63,171 nucleotides of DNA from Zhongshania sp. (GCF_029212375.1 NZ_JARGNU010000018.1:1-63171); one strand, 5' to 3'. Positions 34,428 to 44,983 are shown, counted from the stretch's first letter. Translations and numbers: made by a program. Notes: generated by a model from the letters alone, not told the origin.

Positions 34428-37400
34428 TCAGTCGAAATTACTATAGAGAATAGGTGGTTCGGGCGGCGTCCAAATAGCCTGCCAGCGATCCTCCAAAGTG
34501 TATTTTGCGTAGAGCATAATATGATTTGGTTCGTAAAAATCGGCGCGCTGAACATCGGCAGCTAAGCCCAAGTACCACCGTTTGCTAATACGCTTTTCAA
34601 CCGCGGCCTCTGCCGCATAGCCAGCGCCCCCGCCGGAAGAGCTGTTCCCGCCCAGTAAATAAGGTGCATCCTCGCGTGACCATGATCTAGAGACCGAGGC
34701 ACCGATTAAATAGGACCAATCATCGTTAACGCGGCCGTAATAACGCACGGGAATAGACAGCGAGAGATAATTCTGGGGGCTAAAATAGGCGCCGTGCTGC
34801 AATGTGTATTCACTTAAATTTTTTCCGTATTGGAAATGGAGTAAGTTTAGGCCCACCCGAAACTTGCGATCTTCCTGATCAATTACACGATGATAGACGC
34901 CACCCAATATACCTAAGCGGGTGTTATCGGCGACGTTTTCGCCTGTCATCAGGTGGTATTGTAAGCTGGCCCAGTAACCATAGGCACCACCGCGATCGAT
35001 ACTCAGCCCGAGCTTGGCGCCGCTGCGAACGACTCCGCCCCACTCTGTACCTGCGTTGTTTGCCGTGGCGGGAACTTCCATGCCAACGTAGGACAAGGTA
35101 GTGCCCAGTTCGGGCCGACGCGACACCGCAAGATTCCAGCCCACCGTTGCTAGTTTGCCGCTAATGCCCGCGCCGCCTACTATATTGCTGTTCTGAAAAC
35201 CCAGCGGGGTAGTGCCAATATCGGCCCACCAGCGATCACTTAGCCAGCCTAGTCCCAGGGCTATGCCGTCGGCAGTGCTACTAAAGGGAATCCGGTTTAG
35301 GCTTCCACTTTGAGGGTCTAGATAATTTACGGTACCCGAGTCGACCTTAACAAAATCGGCCCGTGCAATAATATGACCGTCCAAGCTTGGAACCGGCCAT
35401 TTCACCTCTACTGGGACTTGGCTAGCCTGATCGCGCCCCGCGCGCTTTTTAAAATCTAGCCCGAAAGTAACATGGCCATCATTCCGGTCGCGCAGGGTAT
35501 CTATTTGTTGGCGCGCACTGCGTGTTAGCCAGTTGTCTGGCGCAGATTGGTATAGCTGTTTTTTTTGAGACTGCTTGTTTAGCGGCGTAGCAGGCGGTTT
35601 AGCGCTGGCGCGCAGCAGCACGTTGTAAGCAAGTGCTTCTGTTAATTCTGACTGGCTTTCTTTTGCGCTTAATAGCATCGCCTTGCGGATTTGCATGGCG
35701 CTCATATCGTCGCGCTCACGCAGTTGGGTAATGAGCTGGTGCTCAGATTCACGGTCGTTATTGTCGCTGAGTATGGTCAGCAATTGCATTGACTCTGCGG
35801 GAGTTAGGTCGGCGCTGATGGTGAGCAAGTTGGCTGCTTGCTGTTGAAATATGGCGCGTTCGTTTATTGCCGCGCTACTGCGGAGTAGCCCGAGTTTGGC
35901 CGCAATATAGTCGGGGCCAAGGGATTGGGCTGCGCGGTGATATAAGGAATAGGCGAGCATATGATGCTCATCTTGCTCTGCTTGTTTAGCCCGCGTCAGT
36001 TGATAGCGGGTATTTAATAAAGCGAATTGTTGTTGCGCTTGTGGTGATGCGGCGCGTAAGTTGCGGCCCGAATACCACACTGAAAAATCATTGAGTTGTT
36101 CAAGTGACAACATCAAATTGCCATAGGCTAATTGTCGTGCCAATGGCCAATCTTGGCTCGGCTTTAACGCGTGATATATCGTTAATGCTCGCGGCTTTTG
36201 GTCCAATTCCAACCACGCTTTTGCCAATCGAATACGGGCATCGTCGTCGTTTGAATAATGCTTTGTTAGTGTGTTGAGTTTGGTTTGTACATTGGGGTTG
36301 TCAATATCAATGCCCCGCAGGGCAAGATCCAGCTCCAAGCGCAATAAGTTTTGCTGCATTGCCTCGCTGCGTTGCTGCGGGGGTATGCTTCGCAGTTGCT
36401 CTACGGCGGCGAGACCTTGCTCTCGAAATGACAAATATAAGGCGTAAGCAAACGTCATCTCGGCAGAGGGTGTGGTTTGTTGCCAATCTGCCATTAACTG
36501 GTCGGCGCGCTGGGCTTGCCCCAGCTTGAGTAATTCTTTCGCGAGATCAGCGCGCTGCCATGGCGAGATTGGTTGTAAGGCTAGGGCTTGCTCCACCGCT
36601 TCTAATATTTGATCTGGGTCGCCACTCCGTTTAGCAAAGTCGACTTGGGCTTGTGCGATTTGTTGCTTAAGCGCTTTAACTTGTGGGCTGACTGTTTGTT
36701 GTTGGGCAGGGCTGAACTCGGCGGCAAGCCGCAGCGCGGCATGGCGCCCACTGCGCAGTTCGCGCAGAGCCAATATGCCGCGCAGGGCTTGCCCATTTTG
36801 GGGTGATAGTTTCAGTGCGTATTGGTAGGCAGTCTCTGCCCGCGCATACTGCTTTTGGGCTTTGGCCACATCTGCTGTTGCAATATGCACGTGAACTGAG
36901 TTTGGGCGCAGTGCTTGCGCTTCGGCCAGCGTGCTCTCAGCTTGGTGAAATTGTTCCAGCTCTAATAATTGATCTATTTGTTTCAGTAACTTCCAAAAGT
37001 GGGCGGTGTCGATCAGTCGCGTCCATTTACCGATCCAGTCTGGGTTTTGGTTGTGCTGTAGCGCCAGTTGGAAATAGCGCTCGGCGGCGGCACTATTGCC
37101 CGTTCGCAAATACAACACGCCGAGCCCTCCGAGCACCTGCTCATCGTCTGGCCGGCCTTTTAAGGCATACAGTAATTCTGTCTCGGCTTGGGTGTTGCGC
37201 TGCGCGTCTAGTGCAGCCAAGCCTTGCTTGCGCGCTCGATAATAGGGGTCTTTTAATTGCTGACGTTCGGTTGCTAAGCGTTCAGCTGCGTGCCGGTAGC
37301 TGTCTTGGATGCTGATGTCGGTGGGGTAGCGCGACGCGAGGGTAGCGTAATCGCGAAGCACCGATGCATCAATGGGTCTTTCGCCCAAAATGAGCAGCCA

Positions 37401-38165
37401 CGAGGCGGCGGCGCGTCTTCCCAAGCCGGGGCCTATTGCTAAGCGCTGAAAAATTTCCACCGCCTGTGGATCTTGTAAGCTGCGCCTGCTGAGGTGTTCT
37501 GCCAGCATGAGCTCTATTAGCGGAAAACCTTGGTATTCCTTGTTTAGACGTTCAAGGCTGTTTCGAATGCTGGCCCAGCGTTCAGGTATATGGCCCTCAA
37601 TATCCATTACCCGCAATTGCAGTCCTAGGGTGGGCATACCATTGGGGAACAGTTCTTTAAATAGCGTAACGGCCTCTTCGCGCCGCCCAGCTGTTGCCAG
37701 TAATTGCGCGTGCGACAGTAGCTCCTTTTGTTCTGTCATTGCCCGTAAATACTGTTGGAAATACTGGGTTTGTTTACTTTGAGGGTCGTGCTTTTGCATA
37801 TCTCGTAAAACAGCATCTGCGTCGTCAAAGCGCTGGTCGGCGATGAGTCGATAGCCGCGATAAAATTTAACGTCGGGATGTGACGGCGATATGGCCTCAA
37901 GTTGCGCTAAGGCGTGGTCGAGTAAATCCAAGCGATTTGCCGCTTCGGCGAGGTGCAGTTTCCGACGTAAAATAGTGGTGGCGTCTAGGGTGCCGGTGTC
38001 TATAGCCGCAGCTTGCGAGTCTGTGGTTTCAGAGAGCGTTACCGCCATGGCATTTTCGTTACTGGGCGTTGTCTCTATGTTGTCACGAATAAAGAAAAAC
38101 CAAAGTACAAACGCCAAGCCAATAATTGGCACGGCCCGTAGCAAGGTCATCCAGCTTAATTGCAC
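34428..38165 (-). CDS. bcsC: Cellulose synthase outer-membrane subunit BcsC
   Basis: BcsC exports the glucan through a periplasmic TPR scaffold and an outer-membrane beta-barrel. The 1245-residue protein has an N-terminal hydrophobic segment (LLRAVPIIGLAFVLWFFF), a long tract of TPR helices (for example EQVLGGLGVLYLRTGNSAAAERYF near residue 340), and the BcsC C-terminal barrel from about residue 880 to the end, which closes with LYAKYTLEDRW. GTG 38165 is chosen because GGGAGA lies 6 nt upstream; ATG 38150 and GTG 38180 are alternatives. It overlaps the bcsZ stop, so translation is coupled. Confidence 0.93.
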   Translation of the reverse strand: MQLSWMTLLRAVPIIGLAFVLWFFFIRDNIETTPSNENAMAVTLSETTDSQAAAIDTGTLDATTILRRKLHLAEAANRLDLLDHALAQLEAISPSHPDVKFYRGYRLIADQRFDDADAVLRDMQKHDPQSKQTQYFQQYLRAMTEQKELLSHAQLLATAGRREEAVTLFKELFPNGMPTLGLQLRVMDIEGHIPERWASIRNSLERLNKEYQGFPLIELMLAEHLSRRSLQDPQAVEIFQRLAIGPGLGRRAAASWLLILGERPIDASVLRDYATLASRYPTDISIQDSYRHAAERLATERQQLKDPYYRARKQGLAALDAQRNTQAETELLYALKGRPDDEQVLGGLGVLYLRTGNSAAAERYFQLALQHNQNPDWIGKWTRLIDTAHFWKLLKQIDQLLELEQFHQAESTLAEAQALRPNSVHVHIATADVAKAQKQYARAETAYQYALKLSPQNGQALRGILALRELRSGRHAALRLAAEFSPAQQQTVSPQVKALKQQIAQAQVDFAKRSGDPDQILEAVEQALALQPISPWQRADLAKELLKLGQAQRADQLMADWQQTTPSAEMTFAYALYLSFREQGLAAVEQLRSIPPQQRSEAMQQNLLRLELDLALRGIDIDNPNVQTKLNTLTKHYSNDDDARIRLAKAWLELDQKPRALTIYHALKPSQDWPLARQLAYGNLMLSLEQLNDFSVWYSGRNLRAASPQAQQQFALLNTRYQLTRAKQAEQDEHHMLAYSLYHRAAQSLGPDYIAAKLGLLRSSAAINERAIFQQQAANLLTISADLTPAESMQLLTILSDNNDRESEHQLITQLRERDDMSAMQIRKAMLLSAKESQSELTEALAYNVLLRASAKPPATPLNKQSQKKQLYQSAPDNWLTRSARQQIDTLRDRNDGHVTFGLDFKKRAGRDQASQVPVEVKWPVPSLDGHIIARADFVKVDSGTVNYLDPQSGSLNRIPFSSTADGIALGLGWLSDRWWADIGTTPLGFQNSNIVGGAGISGKLATVGWNLAVSRRPELGTTLSYVGMEVPATANNAGTEWGGVVRSGAKLGLSIDRGGAYGYWASLQYHLMTGENVADNTRLGILGGVYHRVIDQEDRKFRVGLNLLHFQYGKNLSEYTLQHGAYFSPQNYLSLSIPVRYYGRVNDDWSYLIGASVSRSWSREDAPYLLGGNSSSGGGAGYAAEAAVEKRISKRWYLGLAADVQRADFYEPNHIMLYAKYTLEDRWQAIWTPPEPPILYSNFD

Positions 38166-39298
38166 TGCGCATTCTCCCACGCTGGTAAGAGCGTGCCGTC
38201 GAGCGCAAAGCGGTAGCGGTGCTCAATCCAGCCAACACCAAATAGGCTTAGTACGGTGTCGTAATAGCCCCTGCCCCTTGGAATTTCTGCTCTAGCGAGC
38301 GCTACTTGCGCGGCTATTTTCGGTGCCTGCTGGTGATAAGTGGGCGACGAGGACATTAGTGGCAGTAACGCCGCCATAAAACCTACTGGGCCGTGTCCGG
38401 AACTGCGACCGTCGCGGGTGTCTACGGATTCTGGCGCAGCGCCATTAGCGATAGTTTTTGCTAGCATTGGGGCCATAGCCGTTATTAGATTCTGTTTGTG
38501 CGGATGGGTGTCGGCTAGCATTCCGGCCCATAAATAGCTGCGTATCGCTTCATAGCTTCCCTTGCCAGACGTTTGCTTGTCGGTGGCGACGCCTGTTTTT
38601 GACACGAGTAACCAGTCAGGGACAAAACCAGACGTTGAAACCATATGATTTAAGTTCGCTGTGGTGCTGGCAATCTCGGCCCAAGGTTGCTGTGGATAGA
38701 TTTTGGCGAGATAGTCGAGAATGTGCAACGGAGTGTAGCTTGGGTTTATGCGATATGTGTTTTCGGAAGGATTGCTTTTATGGGTAATAAAGCCTGATGG
38801 TGCCGGCAATAGTAAGCGGCCTAGGCCGGCAATATTGGCAGTCTCTTCACCCGCGATGCGTCGGGCCATAAGATAGCCAAGGCTCGCATAATAGTGAGAA
38901 TTCCATAGTCTTCCCGCTTCACTGAGCGTGTAGGCTATCCATAAATCCGCGTCAGCGGCGGCATTGCTATCAATGATGCCGTACTGACCGTTTGCCTTAG
39001 CACCCCATAACCACGAGGGCAGTTGGGAGCCTATATCGCCAGCCGCCAAATTTTGGTTGGTCCACATTAGCAATCGATCAAAGCTGTCGCGATCATTGGC
39101 AACTAATGCGAAAAACAAGCTGTAGGCTTGCCCTTCAGATGTGGTGATTGGTGTGCGGCCGCTGCGGTCAAGCACACGGCCGTCATCGATATAAGCTTCC
39201 CGAAACGCAAGCCAGTCCGGCCACGCGCAATTGCCGTCTGCTGCTTGTAGCTCCGATGCCAGCAGCATCAGCGTAAACGCCAGCAGAAGGGGTCTCAT
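38156..39298 (-). CDS. bcsZ: Periplasmic endo-1,4-glucanase BcsZ (GH8)
   Basis: BcsZ trims cellulose in the periplasm and is required for normal assembly. The 380-residue protein has a signal peptide (MRPLLLAFTLMLLASELQAA) and the GH8 catalytic Glu in TTSEGQAYSLFFALV, followed by WLWGAKANGQYGIIDSNAAADADLW. ATG 39298 is chosen because it starts the signal peptide and overlaps the bcsB stop (ATGA); the frame is open to 39391 but the extra residues are Cys- and Arg-rich and not signal-like. Confidence 0.94.
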   Translation of the reverse strand: MRPLLLAFTLMLLASELQAADGNCAWPDWLAFREAYIDDGRVLDRSGRTPITTSEGQAYSLFFALVANDRDSFDRLLMWTNQNLAAGDIGSQLPSWLWGAKANGQYGIIDSNAAADADLWIAYTLSEAGRLWNSHYYASLGYLMARRIAGEETANIAGLGRLLLPAPSGFITHKSNPSENTYRINPSYTPLHILDYLAKIYPQQPWAEIASTTANLNHMVSTSGFVPDWLLVSKTGVATDKQTSGKGSYEAIRSYLWAGMLADTHPHKQNLITAMAPMLAKTIANGAAPESVDTRDGRSSGHGPVGFMAALLPLMSSSPTYHQQAPKIAAQVALARAEIPRGRGYYDTVLSLFGVGWIEHRYRFALDGTLLPAWENAQCN

Positions 39299-41538
39299 TC
39301 GTCGTCGCCTTCCCGCAGACGGCGAGCGGCAACAACCGCTAACAGCCGCCACAAGGTAATGGATATGAGAACAACTAACAGTAGTGCACACGCTGCCAGA
39401 ATGAATGGATGTTTAGAAAAGTGGTACCAAATCAGTGTTTGCAACGGTAAGTGGCCAACGTAATAGGGTTTTCCCACGTTATAGCTGGCTACTGAGTCGC
39501 CGCGAAACAATGCCACCGATCCGTATATATAGGGCATTCTGCCAGGGGTGTTTAGGGAGCGGCTAACGTCGAGAAGGTCTTGGTCTCGGGTGCCGAGCAG
39601 CGCAACGATACTGCGCGAATCGTTATATGGCGATTGCATGCCTATTAGTGCGCCAAAAGCGCCGTTGGCATTCACGCTGACTTGTTCAGCGGTGGTCCAT
39701 GCCTGTGTCTTAGCTAATGGGGAGCGATGCGTGTTACCTAAGTGTTGCGGGCGATCAAAGGAGCGCTGGCTTTTTTTCCACAATAGCGCGGGCAGATCTT
39801 GCTCGGCTGATGAGGCGGCCATTGAGGGATCAACGCCGATTGTCAGAATATCTTTGTTCGCCAAGCGGGAGGGCTCCCAGTTATCTAGTAAGACCAAACC
39901 AATTCCCGGATATGCGGCACTCGCAGAGAAGTAACCAACGGTTTCTAATAGCGATTGAATTAAGAGTGGACTTGGTGATGGCGGTATAACCACGGCGGTG
40001 TCAGACAGGTCTGCCATGCGGGTAAATGGGTAGCCAGCAGTTGCAAAGACTTGCAGGTTGGGCATTTCGATATAGTGTGGGTAACCGCTAAAATCCAGTG
40101 TTGAATCTGCTTCGATTATGGCTCGAGGGCTTCCTGCCGGTATTGTCTGGCAGGCGCCTTCATTTACCGCCGCGAAGGCAAAACGAAAATTCATTTGATT
40201 CAGGCTACCTACTTGAAACGCTGGAATCCGAATTCGATCGCTGCCGCCCATCAAGCTATCGTCTAAGAGCGGCACTCTTACTCGTTTGGCCTCGCCGTTG
40301 ATTCCTGTGGTGGTTAGGCTAAATGCCTCTACAAACTGACCGTTGATTGACATGCTAAGGTTTGAATCGTCGCTGTTGCTGGCCGGCGGCGAATAACGGT
40401 AGCGTAAATCGAGCGGAATACCGCGGCTTTGCCATGTAAATAGATCTGGCGGAACACGTAAAGACACCGAAATATCGCTGGGCTTACGCCCCTCTACTTG
40501 CAGGTCCTTTGGGTCATTAACTAGCTCCCCTAATGTTACGGGGCGGTCGGTTCTAATCCAGTTTGGCGCATCATAGGGCTGGCGCGCTTGAATCTGTTCG
40601 GCATTTGTAATGGTCGCAATTGGGCCGCTCATTAATTCTGTGCCCAGTGCTAGTCCTCGTACGGCGGTTAGTAACTGCTCGCTGTCGCGGCCCTGAATGA
40701 GTAATAATTTGACATAGGGTTTGTCTGGGTGGTTAATAATTTGGATCGTTGGTTTGTCTACCAGCGGGTAGTCGGCAAGGAAGGCAGGGCGATTGTCATT
40801 GGTGAGCATTACGATTGCGTGCTGCTCAGGCGGCTGATTAATTAACACCGGAAAATTGACGCCCCGCCATTTGGCCTGCGAACCGAAATACGATGCTGCT
40901 ATTGTTGCCGCATACACGGTGTCGAGCTGATACTTTGGGCCAAACACAACGGGTAAGGTAAGTTTGCCAAAATCTCGGTGGTCAAAAAACGGTGCGGGCA
41001 AGATGCTTAAATCATTGCTTAGGCGCACTCGGCGGCTATTGAGCACTACCTCACTGGCCTGACTGATCTCAACCCAAATTGAAGGATCGCTGGGGTTCCA
41101 GCATTCTTTATCTAAATGGCCAACCAATTCTATTCGTAATTGATTGTAGTCACTGAGGTAGCGCGAATCTAATGGTAGCGTTACGCGGTGACGTTGGCCT
41201 TTGTTTTGTTCTGTAATTTGCACCGCGTGTTGCAGCTCACCATTTAAATATATCTTAAGGTGCGAGAGTACTTGGGTGAGTGCCGGTGAGCTGATGAAGT
41301 CTAATTTCAGTTCGGCGTCGGTAACCAGTCTATCTAAACGAGAGCCAAAGCCGAGGTAAATGCTGCTTTCACTGCCCTGTACGTCGATTGAATTAGCGAA
41401 GCCTAAGCTAGTGAAGGTCATGGTGTTGCTGACTAGGCTCGGGTCTATTTCCTCGGCTTTACTGATGTCCTCAGCAAAACAGAAAGGCGACAATATTATG
41501 AACAAGCCCAGTAGCGATAAAATTTTTGCGTTTAGCAA
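39295..41538 (-). CDS. bcsB: Cellulose synthase regulatory/periplasmic subunit BcsB
   Basis: BcsB is the membrane-anchored periplasmic partner of BcsA that guides the nascent glucan. The 747-residue protein has a signal peptide (LGLFIILSPFCFA), two carbohydrate-binding/flavodoxin-like repeats (QGSESSIYLGFGSR...; ...VPPDLFTWQSRGIPLDLRYRY), and a C-terminal membrane anchor (FILAACALLLVVLISITLWRLL). The start is TTG with GAGGG 8-9 nt upstream. It follows bcsA by 17 bp and overlaps bcsZ by 4 bp. Confidence 0.94.
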   Translation of the reverse strand: MLNAKILSLLGLFIILSPFCFAEDISKAEEIDPSLVSNTMTFTSLGFANSIDVQGSESSIYLGFGSRLDRLVTDAELKLDFISSPALTQVLSHLKIYLNGELQHAVQITEQNKGQRHRVTLPLDSRYLSDYNQLRIELVGHLDKECWNPSDPSIWVEISQASEVVLNSRRVRLSNDLSILPAPFFDHRDFGKLTLPVVFGPKYQLDTVYAATIAASYFGSQAKWRGVNFPVLINQPPEQHAIVMLTNDNRPAFLADYPLVDKPTIQIINHPDKPYVKLLLIQGRDSEQLLTAVRGLALGTELMSGPIATITNAEQIQARQPYDAPNWIRTDRPVTLGELVNDPKDLQVEGRKPSDISVSLRVPPDLFTWQSRGIPLDLRYRYSPPASNSDDSNLSMSINGQFVEAFSLTTTGINGEAKRVRVPLLDDSLMGGSDRIRIPAFQVGSLNQMNFRFAFAAVNEGACQTIPAGSPRAIIEADSTLDFSGYPHYIEMPNLQVFATAGYPFTRMADLSDTAVVIPPSPSPLLIQSLLETVGYFSASAAYPGIGLVLLDNWEPSRLANKDILTIGVDPSMAASSAEQDLPALLWKKSQRSFDRPQHLGNTHRSPLAKTQAWTTAEQVSVNANGAFGALIGMQSPYNDSRSIVALLGTRDQDLLDVSRSLNTPGRMPYIYGSVALFRGDSVASYNVGKPYYVGHLPLQTLIWYHFSKHPFILAACALLLVVLISITLWRLLAVVAARRLREGDDE

Positions 41539-41555
41539 AATTTAACCCTCATTGT

Positions 41556-44258
41556 TTAGTTTCGTGCCGTGGTTGATACACTGCGAGGCTGAAACGTAGT
41601 AAGCCCTCTCAGCATCCAGACCACGCCAGCGTATATTTGCGGTATTGGTTTTGGCGCATTAGTAAGTAATCTATTATAGCCGCGTCCGGCTGCGCCAATT
41701 ACTTGACCCATGCTAATCGCAGGGACATCCTCGTCGTAAGCTTCTTTCCAATTTACCCACGTATCAGCTTTGGCGAAGGTGCATTGCACATAGTCGATGG
41801 TTTGCTGAATCGACAGGGGTGGTAAGCGCGTGCCGACAACTCCGTTGCTGGCGTAAACGATATTTAGCGGAAAAATGAACTCTTCATTGGCGCGGCGCAA
41901 GGCCACGTTCAGTTCCGTTTGGTTCTGAAGTAGTTGGCAGTCGGCTATTTCTAAGCGTAAACCGTCAAAGGAAAAATCACGTACTTTTGCTTGAATGCGG
42001 TGCCCGCTGTGCAAAATCAAACTAACGGGGATAGATACCTCTACCCGAGGGGCTGTGCGCACTTGCTTGGCTTCGCCACCAACTGCCGCGGCGGCGCCTA
42101 GAATTAGCATGTTATAAAAAGTCCATGTCAGGTTAATAATAACAGCCGAAATTTCTTCGCTCGGTCCTGATACTATTCTGACAATCCCCCAGATAACGCC
42201 GGCAACGTTTAATAACACTAGGGTAATATAGGGTTTTGATATTACCCAATCGAAATAATCCCGCTCTATTACGCCGCCCTTGGCAGTGACATTAAATGTG
42301 CCCTTATGCGGCGCAAAAAGTGCGACGGTTGTGGGTCTGGCAACGTACCAAGCCAATACCGACTCATAAACTTCGCCCCAAAAAGAATAGCGATACTTTC
42401 CTTGAAGAATTGAGTTGACCGATGCGGCATGAACCATGTGCGGCACCACATACATTAGTAATACCAGCGCGGGGGCGTAAATAATGTACGTATGCAACAG
42501 CAAGAATGCGAGGGGCGCAGTAAGAAAGATAAGCCGTGGAACGCCGGATAAAAAATGTAGCATGGCATTGAAATAGCACAGCCTTTGTTGCCAGCGCAGC
42601 CCTCGCCCAGTGAGCGGGTTGTCTATACGTAAAATCTGAGCCATGCCTCGCGCCCAGCGTATGCGCTGGCCAATATGGGCAGACAGGGTTTCAGTGGCCA
42701 GTCCAGCGGAAATGGGTGCGCTGAGGTAGGCCGAGCGGTAACCGCGGCGATGCAGGCGCAGTGAGGTGTGGGCGTCTTCGGTAACCGTTTCCACCGCAAT
42801 CCCGCCTACTTCTTCAAGCGGCTTACGGCGCAAAATTGCGCAGGAGCCGCAAAAGAATGTGCCCCCCCAGAGGTCGTTACCATCTTGAATTAGACCGTAG
42901 AATAAGTTGCCTTCGTTGGGAATTTTTCTAAAGTTGGCCAAATTTCGTTCAAAAGGATCTGGTGAATAAAAATGGTGGGGGGTTTGTACTAGGGCTAATT
43001 GGGGGTCCTTCAATAACCACCCCATTGTTAATTGGAAAAAGGCCCTAGTCGGTATGTGGTCGCAATCAAAAATAGCGACATATTCGGCGTTGGTTTTGGT
43101 AAGCGCGTAATTAATATTCCCCGCTTTGGCATGGTTGTTGTGCGGTCGGCGAATATAATTCACGTTTACTTCGGCGGCGAAATCTCGAAAACTGTCACGC
43201 TTTCCGTCGTCAAGGATATGGATGTTAAGTTTATGTTGGGGCCAATCTATGCCCAAACTTGCATACACAGTGGCTTTGACAACATCCAAATCTTCGTTGT
43301 AGGTAGGAATAAAGAGATCGATTGTTGGCCACGTTTCTGGGTCGTCGGGGAGCTGCTGTGGCGTTCGTTGCAAAGGCCAGATATTTTGAAAATAGCCCAA
43401 TAATAATACTAGCCAAGCATAAAGCTCTGCGCTTAGTAATACTAAGCCTAAAATGAGCCCTGTAGTGCTGTCCCAATTCAGCGTGTTTGTGGTTCGCCAC
43501 CAGATATAGCGGGTTGAAACGACTAGCGACAGCACAATGAGTAGCATACTTGAAAAACGTCCCGGCATGCGCTGCAGGGCTCGTGCCATTAAATATAGTG
43601 CGCACACAAAAATAGCCTGAGCTTCAAGGCTGAAGGGAACAGTGATGCAAAGCAGGCTTAACAAGACAATAAGCAGCATGAGTAACTTGTCGCGCCATTG
43701 CATATTGTGCCAAAAGCTGGCCGCAAACTTGTTGTTTAAGTCGGCGTTAACCACCGCCTCTGTTTGGCGCTCATTAGCCTGTTGCCCCGAATCTAGCAGG
43801 GGCTTAAACCAGCCAAGAGACAGCGTCAATAGCTTTTGCGAGCGTTTGTTAACTCGGCGAATAGCACTGGCGGCGCCCTTTGCTGAGCGGCGCGCGGAGT
43901 ATGGTCTAATAAATAGTAACCAAAACAGCTGCACCACGGCACGCAGGGGGTCACCAATTCGAGGGCGGCTCAAATCAATATGCGGGAATAAATATTGTAG
44001 TAAACGCCAACTTTCGATGCCGGCAATGCGGGGCTTTAAGAATGTGAGTGCAAAGAGTAGCCATACGGTGACCAATACCTTGCCCGTTAAAGAGTAGCCG
44101 CCTGCGCCTTTTAGGCAGTTATATTGATGGTGCAATTCATTTTGCAGCCAAGGTTTAAAGAGCGGTGCTATTAATATTGCCCGCTGGGTGATGATGCCGC
44201 GTCGCCGGCGGAGAGCCTCCCTCACTCGGTTGCCTGCCGCAGCTGATTTGTACACCAC
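41556..44258 (-). CDS. bcsA: Cellulose synthase catalytic subunit BcsA (GT2 + PilZ)
   Basis: BcsA polymerises UDP-glucose into beta-1,4-glucan across the inner membrane. The 900-residue protein has an N-terminal cytoplasmic/membrane extension of the E. coli type. Its GT2 core has the D,D,D,QxxRW motifs: HILDDGKR near 348, FDCDH near 399, VTEDAH near 491 and QRIRW near 530. The C-terminal PilZ domain carries the c-di-GMP motifs RTAPR near 736 and DFSFDG. It should therefore be activated by c-di-GMP. The start is GTG and overlaps bcsQ by 37 bp. Confidence 0.96.
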   Translation of the reverse strand: MVYKSAAAGNRVREALRRRRGIITQRAILIAPLFKPWLQNELHHQYNCLKGAGGYSLTGKVLVTVWLLFALTFLKPRIAGIESWRLLQYLFPHIDLSRPRIGDPLRAVVQLFWLLFIRPYSARRSAKGAASAIRRVNKRSQKLLTLSLGWFKPLLDSGQQANERQTEAVVNADLNNKFAASFWHNMQWRDKLLMLLIVLLSLLCITVPFSLEAQAIFVCALYLMARALQRMPGRFSSMLLIVLSLVVSTRYIWWRTTNTLNWDSTTGLILGLVLLSAELYAWLVLLLGYFQNIWPLQRTPQQLPDDPETWPTIDLFIPTYNEDLDVVKATVYASLGIDWPQHKLNIHILDDGKRDSFRDFAAEVNVNYIRRPHNNHAKAGNINYALTKTNAEYVAIFDCDHIPTRAFFQLTMGWLLKDPQLALVQTPHHFYSPDPFERNLANFRKIPNEGNLFYGLIQDGNDLWGGTFFCGSCAILRRKPLEEVGGIAVETVTEDAHTSLRLHRRGYRSAYLSAPISAGLATETLSAHIGQRIRWARGMAQILRIDNPLTGRGLRWQQRLCYFNAMLHFLSGVPRLIFLTAPLAFLLLHTYIIYAPALVLLMYVVPHMVHAASVNSILQGKYRYSFWGEVYESVLAWYVARPTTVALFAPHKGTFNVTAKGGVIERDYFDWVISKPYITLVLLNVAGVIWGIVRIVSGPSEEISAVIINLTWTFYNMLILGAAAAVGGEAKQVRTAPRVEVSIPVSLILHSGHRIQAKVRDFSFDGLRLEIADCQLLQNQTELNVALRRANEEFIFPLNIVYASNGVVGTRLPPLSIQQTIDYVQCTFAKADTWVNWKEAYDEDVPAISMGQVIGAAGRGYNRLLTNAPKPIPQIYAGVVWMLRGLTTFQPRSVSTTARN

Positions 44259-44983
44259 AGCGCTAGTAAATGGAAATCTAGTGCAGCCGCGCTCTCTGGC
44301 GCGTAAGCCTTTAGGGCTTGGAGGTGGGCGAACGCCTCTGGCACTGAGGCATCATAATGAATGACATTTGGCGCTAAGCAGTGCTCAAATTCATGTCGCA
44401 TTACTAGGAGAAGGTCTTTTTGCAGCTCATTTTCAGTCTTTACTGAATTTAGCAGTAATTTACTGTCCATAAGTCGCTGGCTGTAAAGGGGGTGCGACAC
44501 AAGCAGGCGATAGGTTTGGGTGTCTGCTCGAGCAATTAGCAAGGAAAAATCGGCTATTTTCTGTAAGGCGCAGAGCTGGTTAGAAAAGCATCCTGTTATC
44601 GGCGAGGCCAAATCCAATAGTAAAAAGTCCAGCGGCTGGCCGTGCAGTGCTTGGCAGATAGCTGCAAGATAGTCGGGCTGCTTTTTGAGGGTGTCGGCTA
44701 ACTGCGTTAATGCTGCCTCGGTAAGCATTCCGAACGGCAGCACTCGGCTGCCATCGCTAGCTTCAAAACCGCTATCTGACCAGCTTTGCGAGGCCCGTGT
44801 GCTTGTAGCCCAGCCCGCTATGGTGTCGGTAGCTACGCCAAAGTGCAGCGCAAGGACGTTCTCTGGTGCGCAATCTATGGCGAGGCAGCGATGCCCAAGG
44901 TTTTGTAAGGCTGCCGAGAGGTTAGCGGTGACGGTTGTTACGCCACTTCCGCCACTGACTGAATGAAGCAGGATTATTTTCAA
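44222..44983 (-). CDS. bcsQ: Cellulose biosynthesis ParA/MinD-like ATPase BcsQ
   Basis: BcsQ is a SIMIBI ATPase that in E. coli forms a complex with BcsR and BcsE and supports synthase assembly. The 253-residue protein begins MKIILLHSVSGGSGVTTVTANLS, a P-loop whose usual GKT Lys is replaced by Val-Thr; E. coli BcsQ also deviates here (GGVGTT as I recall). Other segments are CLAIDCAPENVLALHFG and DFLLLDLASPI. The start appears to be TTG with no good Shine-Dalgarno. It is coupled to bcsA by overlap and lies 19 bp after bcsR. Confidence 0.88.
   Translation of the reverse strand: MKIILLHSVSGGSGVTTVTANLSAALQNLGHRCLAIDCAPENVLALHFGVATDTIAGWATSTRASQSWSDSGFEASDGSRVLPFGMLTEAALTQLADTLKKQPDYLAAICQALHGQPLDFLLLDLASPITGCFSNQLCALQKIADFSLLIARADTQTYRLLVSHPLYSQRLMDSKLLLNSVKTENELQKDLLLVMRHEFEHCLAPNVIHYDASVPEAFAHLQALKAYAPESAAALDFHLLALWCTNQLRQATE

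Noticed and set aside
44222-44983. BcsQ as inactive because its P-loop lacks the usual Lys
   Set aside because: The same deviation exists in functional BcsQ of E. coli as I recall, so it is a family trait rather than decay.
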